64,000 nt of DNA. Source: Nitzschia sp. pyKryTriq1. Taxonomy: Eukaryota > Bacillariophyta > Bacillariophyceae > Bacillariales > Bacillariaceae. Positions 19,930-32,371 of this stretch are shown here, piece after piece. A program made the translations under genes and the position numbers. The notes beneath the pieces were generated by a model that searched no databases, was not told the origin of the DNA, and saw only the letters and a list, made by a program, of their open reading frames with translations. Location of the stretch: assembly GCA_956465555.1 (NCBI GenBank), contig OY101130.1:248001-312000 (forward strand), given 5' to 3'. The first letter of the stretch is position 1, and every line of letters begins with the position of its first letter.

Positions 19930-22919
19930 GCAAGCAACTGCTTGTCCAAGTGCATCATCCTCAAGCAAACCTCGCAGACTGTCTCCTTTGCACATATGAT
20001 GTTTCCTGCTGCGACTTCTTTACACATTACGAATTGAAGCTTATGCACAATGCTTCGGCTTGACGGGGGATTAAAAAGAGTATTAACCATTTATTATCTA
20101 CGAAGTATTATTATCTACTAAGACTACATTAAAGATTGTTTGTTCACAGTGATTGTTTTCTGGTGCCTGGCGCTGCCGCTTGCCGCTTCAATCTCGTCAT
20201 CATCGTTGCCACTCGGTTGAAAAGCCAGAGATGATGCATTGCACGAGAGCCTTTTTTGCTGACCGAACGAGAACATTCAGTCTAAACGCACCCTAGGGTG
20301 CGTGATGTTGTAATGCATGCGGCGACACACCATGAGTCATAGATTTTCTCTCCTTATTTGCAAAACACTGACGTCGCCCTCTTTCTTATTGATTCTGACC
20401 TTCAAGACTTCAAATTCGGATTTGGTGTAATCGTCTCCGGGTTCTTCAGACCGAATTCACACGTGTCATCCGAAACATGCTGACGCACGAGCCGTTAAAA
20501 ATTAAAAATAATGTACTGGTGCGTACAGTAATTGGTAATGGGTCACCCCCTAGTCCGTCGAGAGTACGTGCGTCATCTCCGTTCTTTTACAATATTTGGC
20601 GAGTGCGCTGCGCGTTGTGACATTGGGTGAGACACAACTCAGATTCCGCCTTACTTAATGGGGATACCTGAACTCTACTCTCTCCCAAAGTTCGAGGTGC
20701 GCTCAACTCCCGACAGCAATTACATCTTTTTTCCATCATCGCAACTGCGCGATTTTCCGTTGTCATTATCACTTTCCAACATCTCAACATGTCCTCCCGG
20801 CCTCAATACTCACTCTCGCCGGCTGCTTCCTCCTCTCTCCCGTCGCGGAATGTCTACGATGTCGAGCCATACCCTTGGCAGGCTCAATTCGGTCGTATAT
20901 CTGGTTGTAGCTGGTACAGTCAAGTAGCTTGTGCAAATTGAAAAAAGAAACAAGTAGCTGGCGCCCGACGCCGTAATTATATTCCAAAGCTACGGTAGTA
21001 ACAATCTAAGACAACTATTGTAACAGAATTGAAACAGATTTGGTTTTCTGATAATTGTGAGCCTATTTTTATTGTCTATTTTGCTACTCTTGATTTTCCA
21101 GAAAAACTTCCAGTAGTAATTGCAATTGCATTTCCCAGTAGTAAATCCACAGGATTCTACTGTTTTTCATCTTGCCACATCGTTGGCACTGACTCAGGAT
21201 GTGCATCTCTTTGTTCCTGGGAGGTAATCGAAGTGCTCATTTATATCGCGGCGGATAGTAGGAGTAGGAGTAGGAGTGGTAGTAGTAGGATGGATACACG
21301 TAGTTTTACGTAGGACACACTCTGTTGCGGACAAGCGCTAAGTAGCGGTTATCGGACGCGAACAAAGGGAAGAAAGAACAGCGAATCGGCAGCGGCCAGT
21401 AAAAGCTGAAGCACGCTGGATTCCTCGAGACCCCGGTTCCACTAAGTGTGCGGTAGCGAATCCACACTCAGTAGCTGTGTATTAGTTAATGTCTGGTATC
21501 AGCTAACCTTGACTGCCTGGTTCTAACAGGACTTGTGTGTGCTATCGCTGGTCCTTCCACCAAAAGTTGGGGATCACTCGCACTCTCCTACCACTGTTTT
21601 TCACTGTGTGATACGCCAGTCGTCATCAAACCTTGTCGAACATATACGGACGTACACAACATCGTACGTCATTACTATTATACAACATGTAACGGTTGAA
21701 CAGTACGTACTTCTACTATTCTGTTCTAATAACAACATTCTTCACCGCAATTGAATTGCGGTTCGAATCGTCGTCAGATGCTTGTTTGGCCGATCCAACA
21801 TAGTAAAAATTCATGCAAAATGAAATGCTGCTATTGAAGAACAAAAGACTTACTTTCAGACTCCTTGCGCCTCATCATACTCGACTTTCCACTCCTTAGT
21901 GGTGGGGGGAAAAGTCGTCGGAAGAAAATTCCAAGCGGCGTCTTCGTAAACTTTCGAATATTCCGCATTGGATGATGTGATTGGTTTAGAGATGACTATT
22001 TTTGATTGGTGGCTAGCTATGTGCGTATAGACTGATGTGAATCAGGGTCTGATTCACATCCCATAAAGAGATAATGTCACATGTAATTTGTATATTTGAT
22101 TCATCCGATCTGAAGGTGTAAAATAATGTTCTCCAACACTGTGTATGGCAGCTCATCGCGACTATTACTTCTACGACGACGTTGAAACATTCCTGACAAC
22201 AGCGACCACGAGGCAAATGCGACAATACATATGGAACTATGAGAAATCTATCCGAGAAAGCAAGAAAGAAGCCAAGCAAACTGACAAGACCCGAGCGCTA
22301 TTCCAATTCACAGGTTTCCTACGACTTAACCAACAAAGACGACAGAATCCAACCAGACAAAACACAACCCATGAGAACGACGAGGCTCCAGCAGTTCACA
22401 GAAAAACAGACTCGAATCGAATTGCTTCGTACGTCCAGCAAGGACTCGCTCACGTTATCACCCAATTCACCAACACCAACAAAACCAACCCTTGAGGGCC
22501 TCACCTCCTTGACTCAGTCGTAACGAACCCTTGTGGCTCAGAATCAGTTGTCCTTACCTCCGGTACGGCGATTAGATAGACCACGGTAAAAAGATATAGA
22601 TATTGCTATTGCTAGTATTATCAATCACAGTGCCATACCTCTACAAGTAGATAGGATCGAACGTTTCAGTCTGGCCTTGCCTATTTAAGTGTACACGTCC
22701 CACAAGTTTATTAAGAGCACGTAGGACGTTTCGTCCAGGGAATAAACGACTGTAATGTATACTCGTAGTTAGGGAAAGCCAAACGGAGCTGAAATAAATG
22801 GTTCCCCCTAGTAGACGTGAAGTAGGGAGCCAGAATATCACTCCGCTTTCAGATATATTATAATATTGAATGCGGCAAACTCATGACCCAGAAACAATAA
22901 CCTCATGATCTCAAGTATT
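19930..22919. other. long gene-poor interval with two weak ORFs
   Basis: No gene is firmly supported. A 50-residue ORF at 20789-20941 (MSSRPQYSLSPAASSSLPSR...) starts in a gene-like context but ends early, and could be a truncated N-terminus. A 116-residue ORF at 22145-22495 has a helical, charged composition (YIWNYEKSIRESKKEAKQTD) and may be a gag-like relic. About 650 bp before it, the TGGTATCAGC at 21493 resembles a tRNA-Met primer site, but I found no paired LTRs. An AGT-rich run is near 21260-21290. Confidence 0.4.
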
Positions 22920-23451
22920 TTACCACCCATCAAACTTGGCGGGATTCTTCCAGTTCGGATGAAGTTGACCCAAGTCCTTCTTCTTGATCAGATTGTAATA
23001 TTTTTCCGCAACATCATGGCAGTTTTCGTAATGATTGACACCTTCCTTGCGGTAACACTCAATTACATCTTCGCGTAGAAGTCGTACCGTCTCGTAAGCT
23101 ACCTGACGTTCACGTGCCCGTTGCTCGGTAGCCAACAGATACTTGACGGGGTCCTTGGCCCGGCCAACCTGTACGATGAAGGAAATCAAATAAAAATAAT
23201 AGAAGACATTGGGAGACGGGTGTGAGTGAGTCAAATAATTATGAGCATGCATGCATCTTCACTCAAGATCAATAAAGGACAGAAGCACCACATGCATCAT
23301 CTCCTCGTAGGCCAATACTCGAACTCCGGAGTGCATACAACACTTCATTTCGTCTACTCACATCTGACGCTGGATTCAACTCCTCGTGGGGATAAGCTTT
23401 CAGTGTTCCCTCGTGGAATTTAGGTTTTTCCGCTGCACCTGAAGACGCCAT
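22920..23451 (-). CDS. NDUFB10: NDUFB10-like subunit of mitochondrial complex I
   Basis: Two minus-strand exons, 23451-23362 and 23168-22920, joined in phase 0 over a 193-bp intron (GTGAGT...TACAG); 112 residues. The start is the ATG at 23451 (MASSGAAEKPKFHEG); an in-frame upstream ATG exists but gives a poor leader. The diagnostic block is in exon 2: helical ATEQRARERQVAYETVRLLR, then EDVIECYRKEGVNHYENC with two cysteines (C67 and C80), as in the plant and animal PDSW subunit (CYR-x-EGVNHY-x-x-C). No membrane helix is present, as in the family. It is an accessory subunit on the intermembrane-space side of complex I. Length is similar to plant homologues. Confidence 0.85.
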
Positions 23452-24124
23452 CGTGATATTATAGTCAGTCGAAAAGAAGAGAAGTAAGGATGACTTGGTC
23501 AATATCGACTATGTAACATAGAGCAAGAGGAGCGCCGCGGCCTGTTGCCCCGCCGCGCCTGCATATCTACTCGTACACAACATCATCATAACGCTCTTCG
23601 CCCGATCGGCCATCGTCGATCGCCCACGCTGTTTTGCAGCCGGGCAGCGACCAGCGGCGTTCATTTTTTGGGGGGGGAGAAAAGTTTTAGGGGGGACGAC
23701 TTTAGCGACTGGCTTCTCCTCGCTCAAGCCCAAAGATGGAACGATCATCCCCCCCCCCAATCATGTTTACCCGTCGCTACACACAGTCCAGCGAGGCGCG
23801 CCGGCCAGAATAGATGTACGTAGATAGGTACGCTGCATACTTTTATCATATCTACTCAAACACATATGTAGGTTCTGAAACTAACTAAACATGCGTTGTG
23901 CGGTCTGCCAGTCTGTACCGTACCGGTAGCTATGACGCATGAGCGACGAGCGACACGCACCATACTACTAGATCTTGTTCGAGCAAGGTTCGAGACCCAC
24001 AAAAATTATTTCCATCAATAATGCATCACCTGTTTTCTAACCCATGATGTTATGTATTATCCTTTCATGCCTAATAATGATTCCCCGTGTGGTTATCCCC
24101 TGTTAAACTTGTCTTCTCAAACTA
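23452..24124. other. intergenic, no supported gene
   Basis: Between the NDUFB10-like 5' end and the 3' end of the cyclase-PDE gene. G/C homopolymers (~23673, ~23750) and a GTACCGTACCGGTAG palindrome near 23920 are the only features seen. Confidence 0.5.
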
Positions 24125-27100
24125 CTATGGCTCCGCATCAAGCTCCAACTCATCCAGCTGTTGGTTCGAGCCGCGGAAAAATTGCTCCACCATTGCTTTC
24201 ACGATGGATTCCCCCTTTCGTTCCCATTCCTTGCGATTTTGCAAGGCATACGAAAGATATTCATCGCTCGAGACCCCAAATACTCCGCATTCCTTCAATT
24301 TCTTGGACAAGGGAATGACATAGTTATCAAAGAACCAGAGCTCTCCCTTGTACCAGCCCAAGGAAGGGTCGTTCTCACTTCTTCCGTCATGAAAGGCCTG
24401 GTACATTTCATTGAAGAGACGTTGGTTCCATCGTTGATAGATATGCCAGTGCTGCATTGTGTGAGCGACATCTGAAGCTTGAATCACATGCTCAATAACA
24501 ATAGTGGCCTTGCGATTGACATCCAACTCATCGATCTGCTGCTGCTGCTGATCAGCATTGTTCGTCTGAACAGCAATTGTCTGAACAGCAAATGCTTTCT
24601 CCCATCGCGACTTGCGCAATTGACCAAGTTCCTTGTCAAAAATATCCGTCGCCATGACTGAATTTACCACGAGCTTGCGGAACAAATCCTGGTCGGCCTG
24701 GGTGGAAAAGACACACCGGCGCAAGTTCTTGTAACCGTCCTCCATGAGTAGATCCCAGGCAATTTCCACCGAATGTTGTTCGGCAAGACTTTGATTCCGG
24801 TACCTGGCAGCAATCTCGGGACTTTCTTTGGCCAGTATGGCATTGGGGACGCCTGTATGGCCAACATCGTGAATCAACGCGGAAAAGACGCAGGCAAATT
24901 GCGTCATGGGATCCGATGTAATGCCATAGGTTTGATCGTAAATGGAGCGGGCGATTCTCTCTCTCTGTTCGGCGGCGCTGTTCGACGAGGTGCTTGGCAT
25001 AGTATTCAACGCCGAAGAAACGTCGGGCGATACAATGCGACCTAGAAGCTTGGTGACAGACATGGTCACATGGGAACAGTGCTCGAAATTGTGGAACGAG
25101 TTGGGCAAATAGGAAGCCGCGATACTGAGCACCAAGTCTCGAAGTTCGCCCATGACGACAGGGTCCAACTGAATAGAGTCGGGATCCACAGTAACTCGGT
25201 GTGCCGATGGGTCAAAGGCGGGAAGCTCGATCACTTCCTGAACTTCATCTATGGCAATGTGGTTGCTTTTACCACTGTTGAAGCGCTTCGACAGATGACG
25301 AGTCATCTTGTTGTTTTGTTGCTTGCCGCTGCTCCTGTTGGCGGCGGTGGTCGCTGCTTGGCGTCTTGCCATGATCTGACGGATCATGCGTGCAAGAATA
25401 TCAGTATTCCATTCAATGAGTCGCTCGGTGCGTTCGTCCAAGTAATCGACACCTGCATCTCCAACTGATGTATCGCCACCAGACGAGCAAGAAAAACCGC
25501 TGGCGACGGACCCAGCATTACGACCTCGAGGTTCGATCCAGTAGGTTTGCATCTCACCCTTTCCTTTGGCTGTCACCTTATCTTTGCGTGATCGGACCCA
25601 AGCAGTCTTTCCAGCCACGAGCAGAAAGTCAACAGTGGATTGAGACGCTTGGATACGACCGGCTACTCCATTGGACTCCATACGACTTGCAGTGTTAACG
25701 GTGTCTCCGAACAATTGGAATCGACTCTTTTGTCCTCGGAGCACCCCAGCGGTGACTGGGCCGGAGTTGAGACCAAAACGCATCATCAGATCGGCAGTAT
25801 CAGGACCCAATTCCTTCTCGAGCTGTCGAGTCAACAAGTTGAATTTCTCGCGACAATCCCTTGCGAATTTGCACATGACAAGGGCGTGGTTGGGCCTTGG
25901 CTCGGGTAAACCGCAAGCTGCCACGTACGAGTCGCCAATTGTCTCAACCTTGAAGACCTTGCGCCTATCCGCAAGGATATCGAACGCTCCATAAACAGCC
26001 TCTAGCAGACAAAAGACTTGCTGGGGATCTCTTGTGGACGACCAAGCCGTAAAACCAGCAATATCGGCAAACATGACCGTCTAGTTCGCAGCAAAGGCGC
26101 AGAGAAAAAATGTTGGCGGTGAGCACTATTCGAGTTCATACTGTTTCGAAAGCATCTTCCCAACAAAACTTACCGCTTCGGGAAACAAATCTGCAATGGC
26201 TGGTCCTCTGTGATTGGCCGCGCCCGAAGATGGCATTATTTGTCCACCCTCGTCTCCTCCGCCGTAGGCTTTCATGGCCGAAGAAACTTGGTTGGCGCGA
26301 AAGACTCCTTTTTTGGAAATTTTGGGCGAATTACTTTCTTCGTCAAACAAGCGATCGCGAACGTTGGAAGGAAAGAGCGAACTGACGATAGCGGTCGACT
26401 TCTTCGCAGCGCCGTACACCTTTCTCTGTCGACGCTCCACAAGCACATCGTACACCAAAAAGATGATTGCCGTAAAAACAAAGATCATGACTGAGACGGC
26501 AGTGAAGATTACTGCATTGTTGGTAATGTAGTCATCTTCCATTGTAGTCGAAGGGAAGACTCGTATATAGAACGGACAATATTCCTCGTCGAGCGGGACT
26601 CCTGTATACGTAGCACTGTCAGCCTTGTGCTGGCTCCGATCAGTGAGCCAGGCAGCCACCTCAAGGTAGTCAAAGCGAGGGTTGTGGTGGTCTCCTCGTC
26701 CGAGAAAGACCACGTCTGGTCCGTTGATTTGAAAGGTGAAGGTAGGATTGCATTCGTTTTCAAAAACAACGACGACTCCATCTGCTCCGGGAGGCAAAAT
26801 CTAGTAGGACAGGCATAAAAGATGGAGGAGGTTGAGAGATATCCGTGCCAATTTTTGTACATATATGCATTTTGTACCCCATCACTGAAATAACACTCAC
26901 GTTTTCGATCATATCTCTCCAGTAGAATGAAATGGCAACGAGAGCCACGACTTTCCCCTTCTTATTATACGTTTCCACTTGGTCAGCGGCAATGTCGTAT
27001 ACTGGATAGTTAATGTCAGAGACTGGCTCGGAAGGATCCTGATCAGCGGCAACGTAGTCCGAAAACCACTCGATATCCCATTCGTTTTCCTCCACCCACT

Positions 27101-28061
27101 TGGGATCGTTGAGGTCTGGCAGGTGGTACGCTTCGTTCAATACCACTTTGCCCTCGACCAAAGTTCTTTCAAGGGACCAGCTGTCAGTGATCCCGAGGAC
27201 ATCCCAATTGTAGATGGGGCAGCCGTAGCTACATGGGATGACGGGATAGTTTTGCCACATTGGCAAGAGGGAAGTTCGATTGTACGGCATGTCACCCCAA
27301 TCGTTGTGAATGATGTTATGCTCAACCCAACTGTAGTTGACTTCGTTATGGTAGGTGGAGTCAAACTCTTGCGACTCGATTGTCTGGTTGACCCAGTAAT
27401 TGTTTTCCCCAGTGTAAACTTCCCAGGCATCTCTGGTCTCGTTTGTAATTGCGGGGTAAATGGCCATCCAGACGCCGCTCGAAAGGCTTTGTATCTTTTT
27501 GGCTTTTACTCCAAAATCAGGAACCGTGACAAAAGGCCAGGTCGAATTGGATATCTCGGCATAACTCGCCAGGCCAACCACAAACGAGTCTAGAGCTCCA
27601 AGGGTGAGATCCACCTTGGAACCCAGTGAGACAATGATCTTGTTGGCATCAGCAACAAAGCTTTCTTCAAAGTCAGTATTCTCTTGGTTGTCAATGTAAT
27701 CGTAGACCAAAAAGGCGACGGCGACGGTCGAGACTACCAGCACCAAAACGACGAGCAGGCGAATCCGAAAAACTTGGCGGTTCAATTCGTTGCCGAGAAT
27801 CTTGTCCTCTTGCGCTCGCTCCTTTTGATTATGCTGCTGCTGCTTCGATCCCCCTCTCGACGTGGAACCCGCGCTCGTTCCAGCACTTGACTTGGACGAG
27901 TTTTCTTCGCCATCTTCTGTTTCTGCTTCGTCTTCTTCTTCGTTGTCGTCGCCGTGGTCCTCTGGCGTCCCCTCGGAACAAGAGACCTTGTCGTGGGTGT
28001 CGCCGTCCATGCTGGCGACTGAGCCTTCTTCTTTCTCGATCGAAGTTCGAGTCAGTGCCAT
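24125..28061 (-). CDS. receptor-type class III nucleotide cyclase fused to 3',5'-cyclic nucleotide phosphodiesterase
   Basis: Three minus-strand exons, 28061-26901, 26800-26174 and 26080-24125, both introns phase 0 (100 and 93 bp); 1247 residues. The frame is open to an ATG at 28319 (+86 residues), but that part is low-value. An acidic cytosolic N-terminus leads to TM1 (~101-122), then a ~360-residue ectodomain (CHASE-like by position) and TM2 (~483-505). The cyclase domain is ~597-780: metal Asp in MFADIAGFTAW (D602), KVETIGDSYV (E642, D646), and LFGDTVNTASRMES (D722, N725, R729). E642 is guanylate-type, but the paired Cys position is Gln, so substrate is uncertain. The class I PDE domain (~820-1230) has HNFEHCSH and HDVGHTGVPN, the HD-x2-H-x4-N metal motif. 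One polypeptide thus makes and degrades cyclic nucleotide at the membrane. Confidence 0.9.
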
Positions 28062-29100
28062 TTGGCTACTTACTGGCTTAGTGTTGATGGGTTTGGTATT
28101 GTTTTTTCTTTCCTGCAAGAGTTTGGGAAACGACGGGGCGGGGGGGGGTCCTCGTTCCTCGTCATCATCCGCTACGGGATCGACTAACGATGCAAATAAT
28201 ATACATACCGGTACCAAAAAATATATTATCCAGGGAGAAATAGTTGCACGTTCGCTTCCCCGCAGAGGAGATACGAGTACCGGTATATGTAGATGTTGTA
28301 CGGTACCGGTACCGTCCATCTTTCCATCATATATTATATGTTATGTCCATGGGCATGACGTCACTGCATGTGATGTGCCTGATGCTGAAGGTTGCTGCTT
28401 CTCAGCAGGTCGGTCGGTAGCAAGAGAGAATGGAGAATGGAGAACAACATCGAGTTCCTGGTACCAAGGTATGTACCTGGTAAGGTACCGAGTACTCTGT
28501 ACCGGTTCATGGTAAAAGTCACAATCCAAAACAACAGCTGATGTTCTACCTTGGTTCTCGCCGCTCTATAAGTACCAACTGTCATATGTGTTTGATTATT
28601 TATCATGCCGAATTATGTCCACAGCCATGACCACGCTTAAATGTTCACTCCGATCCCGCCGGACGAGAGGAGAAAAGTTTGGTCTTTTATCTACGTACTA
28701 AACTAAGAATACCTGTAATGATCGATCTGCATGTTCCTGTCGGTATCAATAGCCCCCACATATGCCCCAAGTGTTAATGGCAACGAATTTTAGTTGCATC
28801 CGCCTCCGATAGTTGTTTCTGAAAAGTTCAAAACCGCCATCATCGTCTGCGCATGCCGGTATTGCTTTGAGCGTCTTTTCTCTACTCTAATAATAAATAA
28901 TACCGGGTACTGTATAATGCGTCTGCAAATACAGTAAAAGCGCTGCTATTACTCAAAACAACACAATAAAAATCATAATAGAGGTCGACAAAACAGCAGC
29001 AGCATCAGCAGCATCAGCATCATCAGCAGCAACAACAGCCACACACATAAAAGCTACGACGAAACGATACCAAACGCACATCCATATTGCATTCTTTATC
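28062..29100. other. intergenic, CRE and GTAC palindromes
   Basis: Divergent upstream region of the cyclase-PDE gene (-) and the secreted protein gene (+). It has several GGTACCGGTACC-type palindromes (28207, 28300, 28470-28505) and the perfect CRE at 28356. The cyclase frame remains open to 28319. Confidence 0.55.
28356..28363. promoter_or_regulatory. perfect CRE palindrome TGACGTCA
   Basis: An exact cAMP-response-element octamer, 295 bp upstream of the chosen start of the cyclase-PDE gene (37 bp upstream of the alternative ATG at 28319). Suggestive of feedback control, but one octamer is weak evidence. Confidence 0.35.
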
Positions 29101-31510
29101 ATGACAAGAATGTTAACTGGTACNNNNNNNNNNNNNNNNNNNNNNNNNNNNNNNNNNNNNNNNNNNNNNNNNNNNNNNNNNNNNNNNNNNNNNNNNNNNN
29201 NNNNNNNNNNNNNNNNNNNNNNNNNNNNNNNNNNNNNNNNNNNNNNNNNNNNNNNNNNNNNNNNNNNNNNNNNNNNNNNNNNNNNNNNNNNNNNNNNNNN
29301 NNNNNNNNNNNNNNNNNNNNNNNCTCTTGGCGCTGACTTGTTCACACTAGTCTTTCAGCTGAAAGGGGAATGCTCCGGTTGCCCTGGTCAGACACCCCTG
29401 TTTAATGACAATACCAACAACCGATTCCTCACCAGCCGTGACGAGGATCAATTCCCGTTCGCTGCTGATACTATGAGCCAATTGCCGACTCCTCGTCGTC
29501 TCAATAATAACGATGGATTCTCCTGCTATTGTAAGAAGGGCGCCATTCTTGGAAGACTGTCCCGAGAAGCGTTTAACGATCCCTTCAATTTGGCAGTCAC
29601 CAATTCTTCCGATATCCCCTCGGATGCTATCATGAGAGTTGCAGTGCCAACGGCGTCTCCGACAGCATCCATGAAACCGAGTGCCTCTCCCTCTCGAACT
29701 CCATTATCGAATTCATTGTCCGCTGTAAGTTCCCTGAACAAAACTACCCCACTGTACACATCTTTATTCCATTTCTGTACTGGTACTCACTTTTATTTCT
29801 TATCATCAGCCAAGCAACTTTCCATCTCAATTCCCATCTCAATTCCCATCGGGAGCGCCCAGCTTTGAAGATAATTGCGTGGCAGAGTCCGTCTGTAGAA
29901 CACGTGAACCAAACGGCGTTTTCAGGTACAGCGGCGGCACTCAGGACCTGAATATCATCAATACGGGAACTAGTAACCTTCTGACATTGTCTTTAAACAC
30001 AAATGACGTATCCGTGGGTGCGGCGGATTGTGGATTTCCAGATACAATCGCTGTCAATACCGACCCTCAAGTAGTATACAAGATTACTGCCGCCATCGAT
30101 CCAAAATCTCTAGACGTGCTTCTGACGAGATGTCTGACGGACGGGCAGCTTGTTCTTTTCCGAGTCTACGCTGACGATTGTGCCACAGACGACCAGCGTT
30201 GCATTTGCCTTGGTGCGAGTGAGCAACTCGGATTGTGTGCGAACGGGCCTGCCGGAAATACCGCCAGTGGATTCCCTAGCCGACAGTTTCAGCTTTCTTT
30301 TACTATGGAAGACAAAAAGTCTTATTTTGTGGAAGAATACCAGGTGGACTTTCCCTCCGAGTACGTCAAGAAATGTTTTTTGGAGGCGACCGATGCGGCA
30401 AAGAATGATATTTTTTCGGTAAATCAAGCTTGTAGATCTGATATTCCCCCGGTCGAAAAATGCCAAAAAAGCGAAACGGTAAACTCGGGCAGAGGAACTT
30501 TCTTTCGATTCGAGGACAGTACTGCCAAGGAGGGAATTCACTATTTTGCCTGCCTCAAAGCAGGCTATATCAACATATACTCGGGCTCGTGCTTGGACCC
30601 AACATGTGAAGCGTCTTTCCTCTGCGGAGCGGGAGTGCCCGGGTTCTATTTTGAGTTTGATGCTGCCATTCAGGACTATTGGATCTACTTTGAAACAAGG
30701 ACCTCGGATCCAGTAGCTGATGCCTGTAAAAGCGTAACAACTGTGGCAGATCCGACAGTTGTTCTTCCATCTGAGTCGGTGTTCGTCTCGTTCTGGGCAC
30801 CTGCAGGAACGAGCACGAAGGGCGAGACGTCAAGTACTACCGGCTGCTCCTCGATCTTTGACGATGATGAAGAAAGCACTTTCCTGAAAGTATCGAATGT
30901 CGACAACGAGTTAACCGTTGGTTGCTACGGGGAAAATACCAAAGTGGAAATCTTTGGTACCCAAGACCCACAAGATTGCGATTTTCGCACCTGCGTTTAT
31001 ACCGCCGAAGGGTGTCCCAACAACTTCGTCGCAGGCGAAATTTCCTTCACCCTCAAAGACCAATCTTTCGACACATATTGGATCCGATATTCTTCGGACT
31101 CTAAGAACGAGCCTTTCCCACCGGATTGTCCAGTGGACACTTCCGTCACCGCTGCCATGGAATTATCTACTGAGAAATTCGATGGTATATCATTGAATCT
31201 CGTTGATTCATGTCCAGAGAGGACTAAGATTGGTTTTCTCCAGACGATAACGTCCCCAAATGCAATATTCAAGTGCGCCTACGGCGATACCAGTCAAATT
31301 ATTCTGTTTTATTTGGACGAGGATGCAAAACTTTGCAATGGGCTTGAGCCTACCTGCTTGGCTTTGACCGAAACGAGCTGTGACCCCGATGAGGACGATT
31401 TACAAATTTCAGACCGAACCGATCTTGCAAACATCGATTTGACAGGAAATAAGTTTTATGTTTGGTATGGGTTTGATGAGAGTAATGGGGGAACGCCGCC
31501 GTCTCGATAG
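29101..31510 (+). CDS. secreted Cys-rich protein, unknown function (interrupted by assembly gap)
   Basis: Starts at ATG 29101 (MTRMLTG), enters the 200-N gap and resumes at 29324. Exon ends at 29724, intron 29725-29809 (GTAAGT...ATCAG, phase 0), last exon 29810-31510. I do not recognise the family. A signal peptide probably lies in the gap. After it comes a Cys-containing segment, then a Ser/Pro/Thr linker typical of diatom wall or surface proteins (TASPTASMKPSASPS ... SNFPSQFPSQFPSGAPS), then ~550 residues with regularly placed cysteines. These look like several ~130-residue beta-rich modules (e.g. INIYSGSCLDPTCEASFLC, VEIFGTQDPQDCDFRTC). The module pattern, a strand ending in 'IY/IF' then two or three cysteines, recalls the protein at 44481. 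Location outside the cell or in the wall is inference. Confidence 0.7.
29124..29323. other. assembly gap (200 N)
   Basis: Exactly 200 N. It removes the 5' coding part of the secreted Cys-rich protein, so its true size and frame across the gap are unknown. Confidence 1.
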
Positions 31511-32065
31511 AAAAGATTTCTGGCAGATACATAGGATGATTCATTTCATTCATGCATGATGCTCATGAAGTCGAATACTATTCATTCATTCATTCATTGA
31601 TTCAATGTGAAAATCTTGTTTGCAAAATATTTTTGGAATGTGACACTGTGACAATAATAATAATATTATACATAGAAGTACTTGTAGTGTGTACTTGTAT
31701 ATTCTACTGAATGAATGAATGAATGCATGAATACGCAATGCATGCATGCATGAATCATCATCATCCATCTCTTCAAATAGAATAACTATACCGTACGTGT
31801 ACGGTAGCATCAGCAGCTAGCCACTTGACGGCGGGAGACCACACAGATCGCAATGCAAAGCTGCGGGCCATCGGTGGAGGTGAATGGATTGTGTGTGTGC
31901 GCTCTGCTGATGCGGAGATTTCTGGATGAGGATGAAACATAGATCCATAATAGTCCCCTGTGATGGTTGTATATATGATCGATGACCACCCCAAGTGACC
32001 CAAGAGATCGGGAAGGAAATAGTGGTGCGTTCCACATATGAGCTCCGCGGTACCGGTATTATGTT
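31511..32065. other. intergenic, CATT and GCAT repeats
   Basis: Holds ATTC tetranucleotide runs (31543-31600, 31705-31750) and ATGCATGCATGC palindromes, in the interval between two convergent genes. No coding evidence. Confidence 0.6.
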
Positions 32066-32371
32066 TCAAGCGTTCTTGATGGGAATTTTCGACTTGTTGC
32101 TGTTGTTGCTGTTGTTGTTGTTGCGCTTTTTCGGATTCCCCGATTTCTTGCCACCGGTCACTCCTTCTTGGGTAATATTAGTATCTTCATGTTGTTGTTG
32201 TTGCTGAGTGAATAGTAGATTGGAGATTTGCGTCACTACGGTACACGCCAGGCCAAAGGCCGCCAGTGGCGTCCATTCCAAGTACGACACCAACAAGGTA
32301 GCCCCGGCCCACGAACCTCCAATCAAGACTAGTAAATGTAGAATGCGGGAGGCATCCACAGTGACTTTCAT
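32066..32371 (-). CDS. small two-helix membrane protein, unknown
   Basis: A 101-residue ORF starting at the ATG 32371. Two hydrophobic helices (~11-31, ILHLLVLIGGSWAGATLLVS; ~36-54, LAAFGLACTVVTQISNLLF) form a hairpin, followed by a hydrophilic Gln/Asn/Lys-rich tail ending SKIPIKNA. No motif identifies it. The ordered helices and a defined start make it a likely real gene, but the tail is low-complexity. Confidence 0.5.
   Translation of the reverse strand: MKVTVDASRILHLLVLIGGSWAGATLLVSYLEWTPLAAFGLACTVVTQISNLLFTQQQQQHEDTNITQEGVTGGKKSGNPKKRNNNNSNNSNKSKIPIKNA

Noticed and set aside
21320-21510. possible LTR end followed by TGGTATCAGC primer-site-like sequence
   Set aside because: No second LTR copy or polymerase sequence downstream; the match to a primer site is partial.
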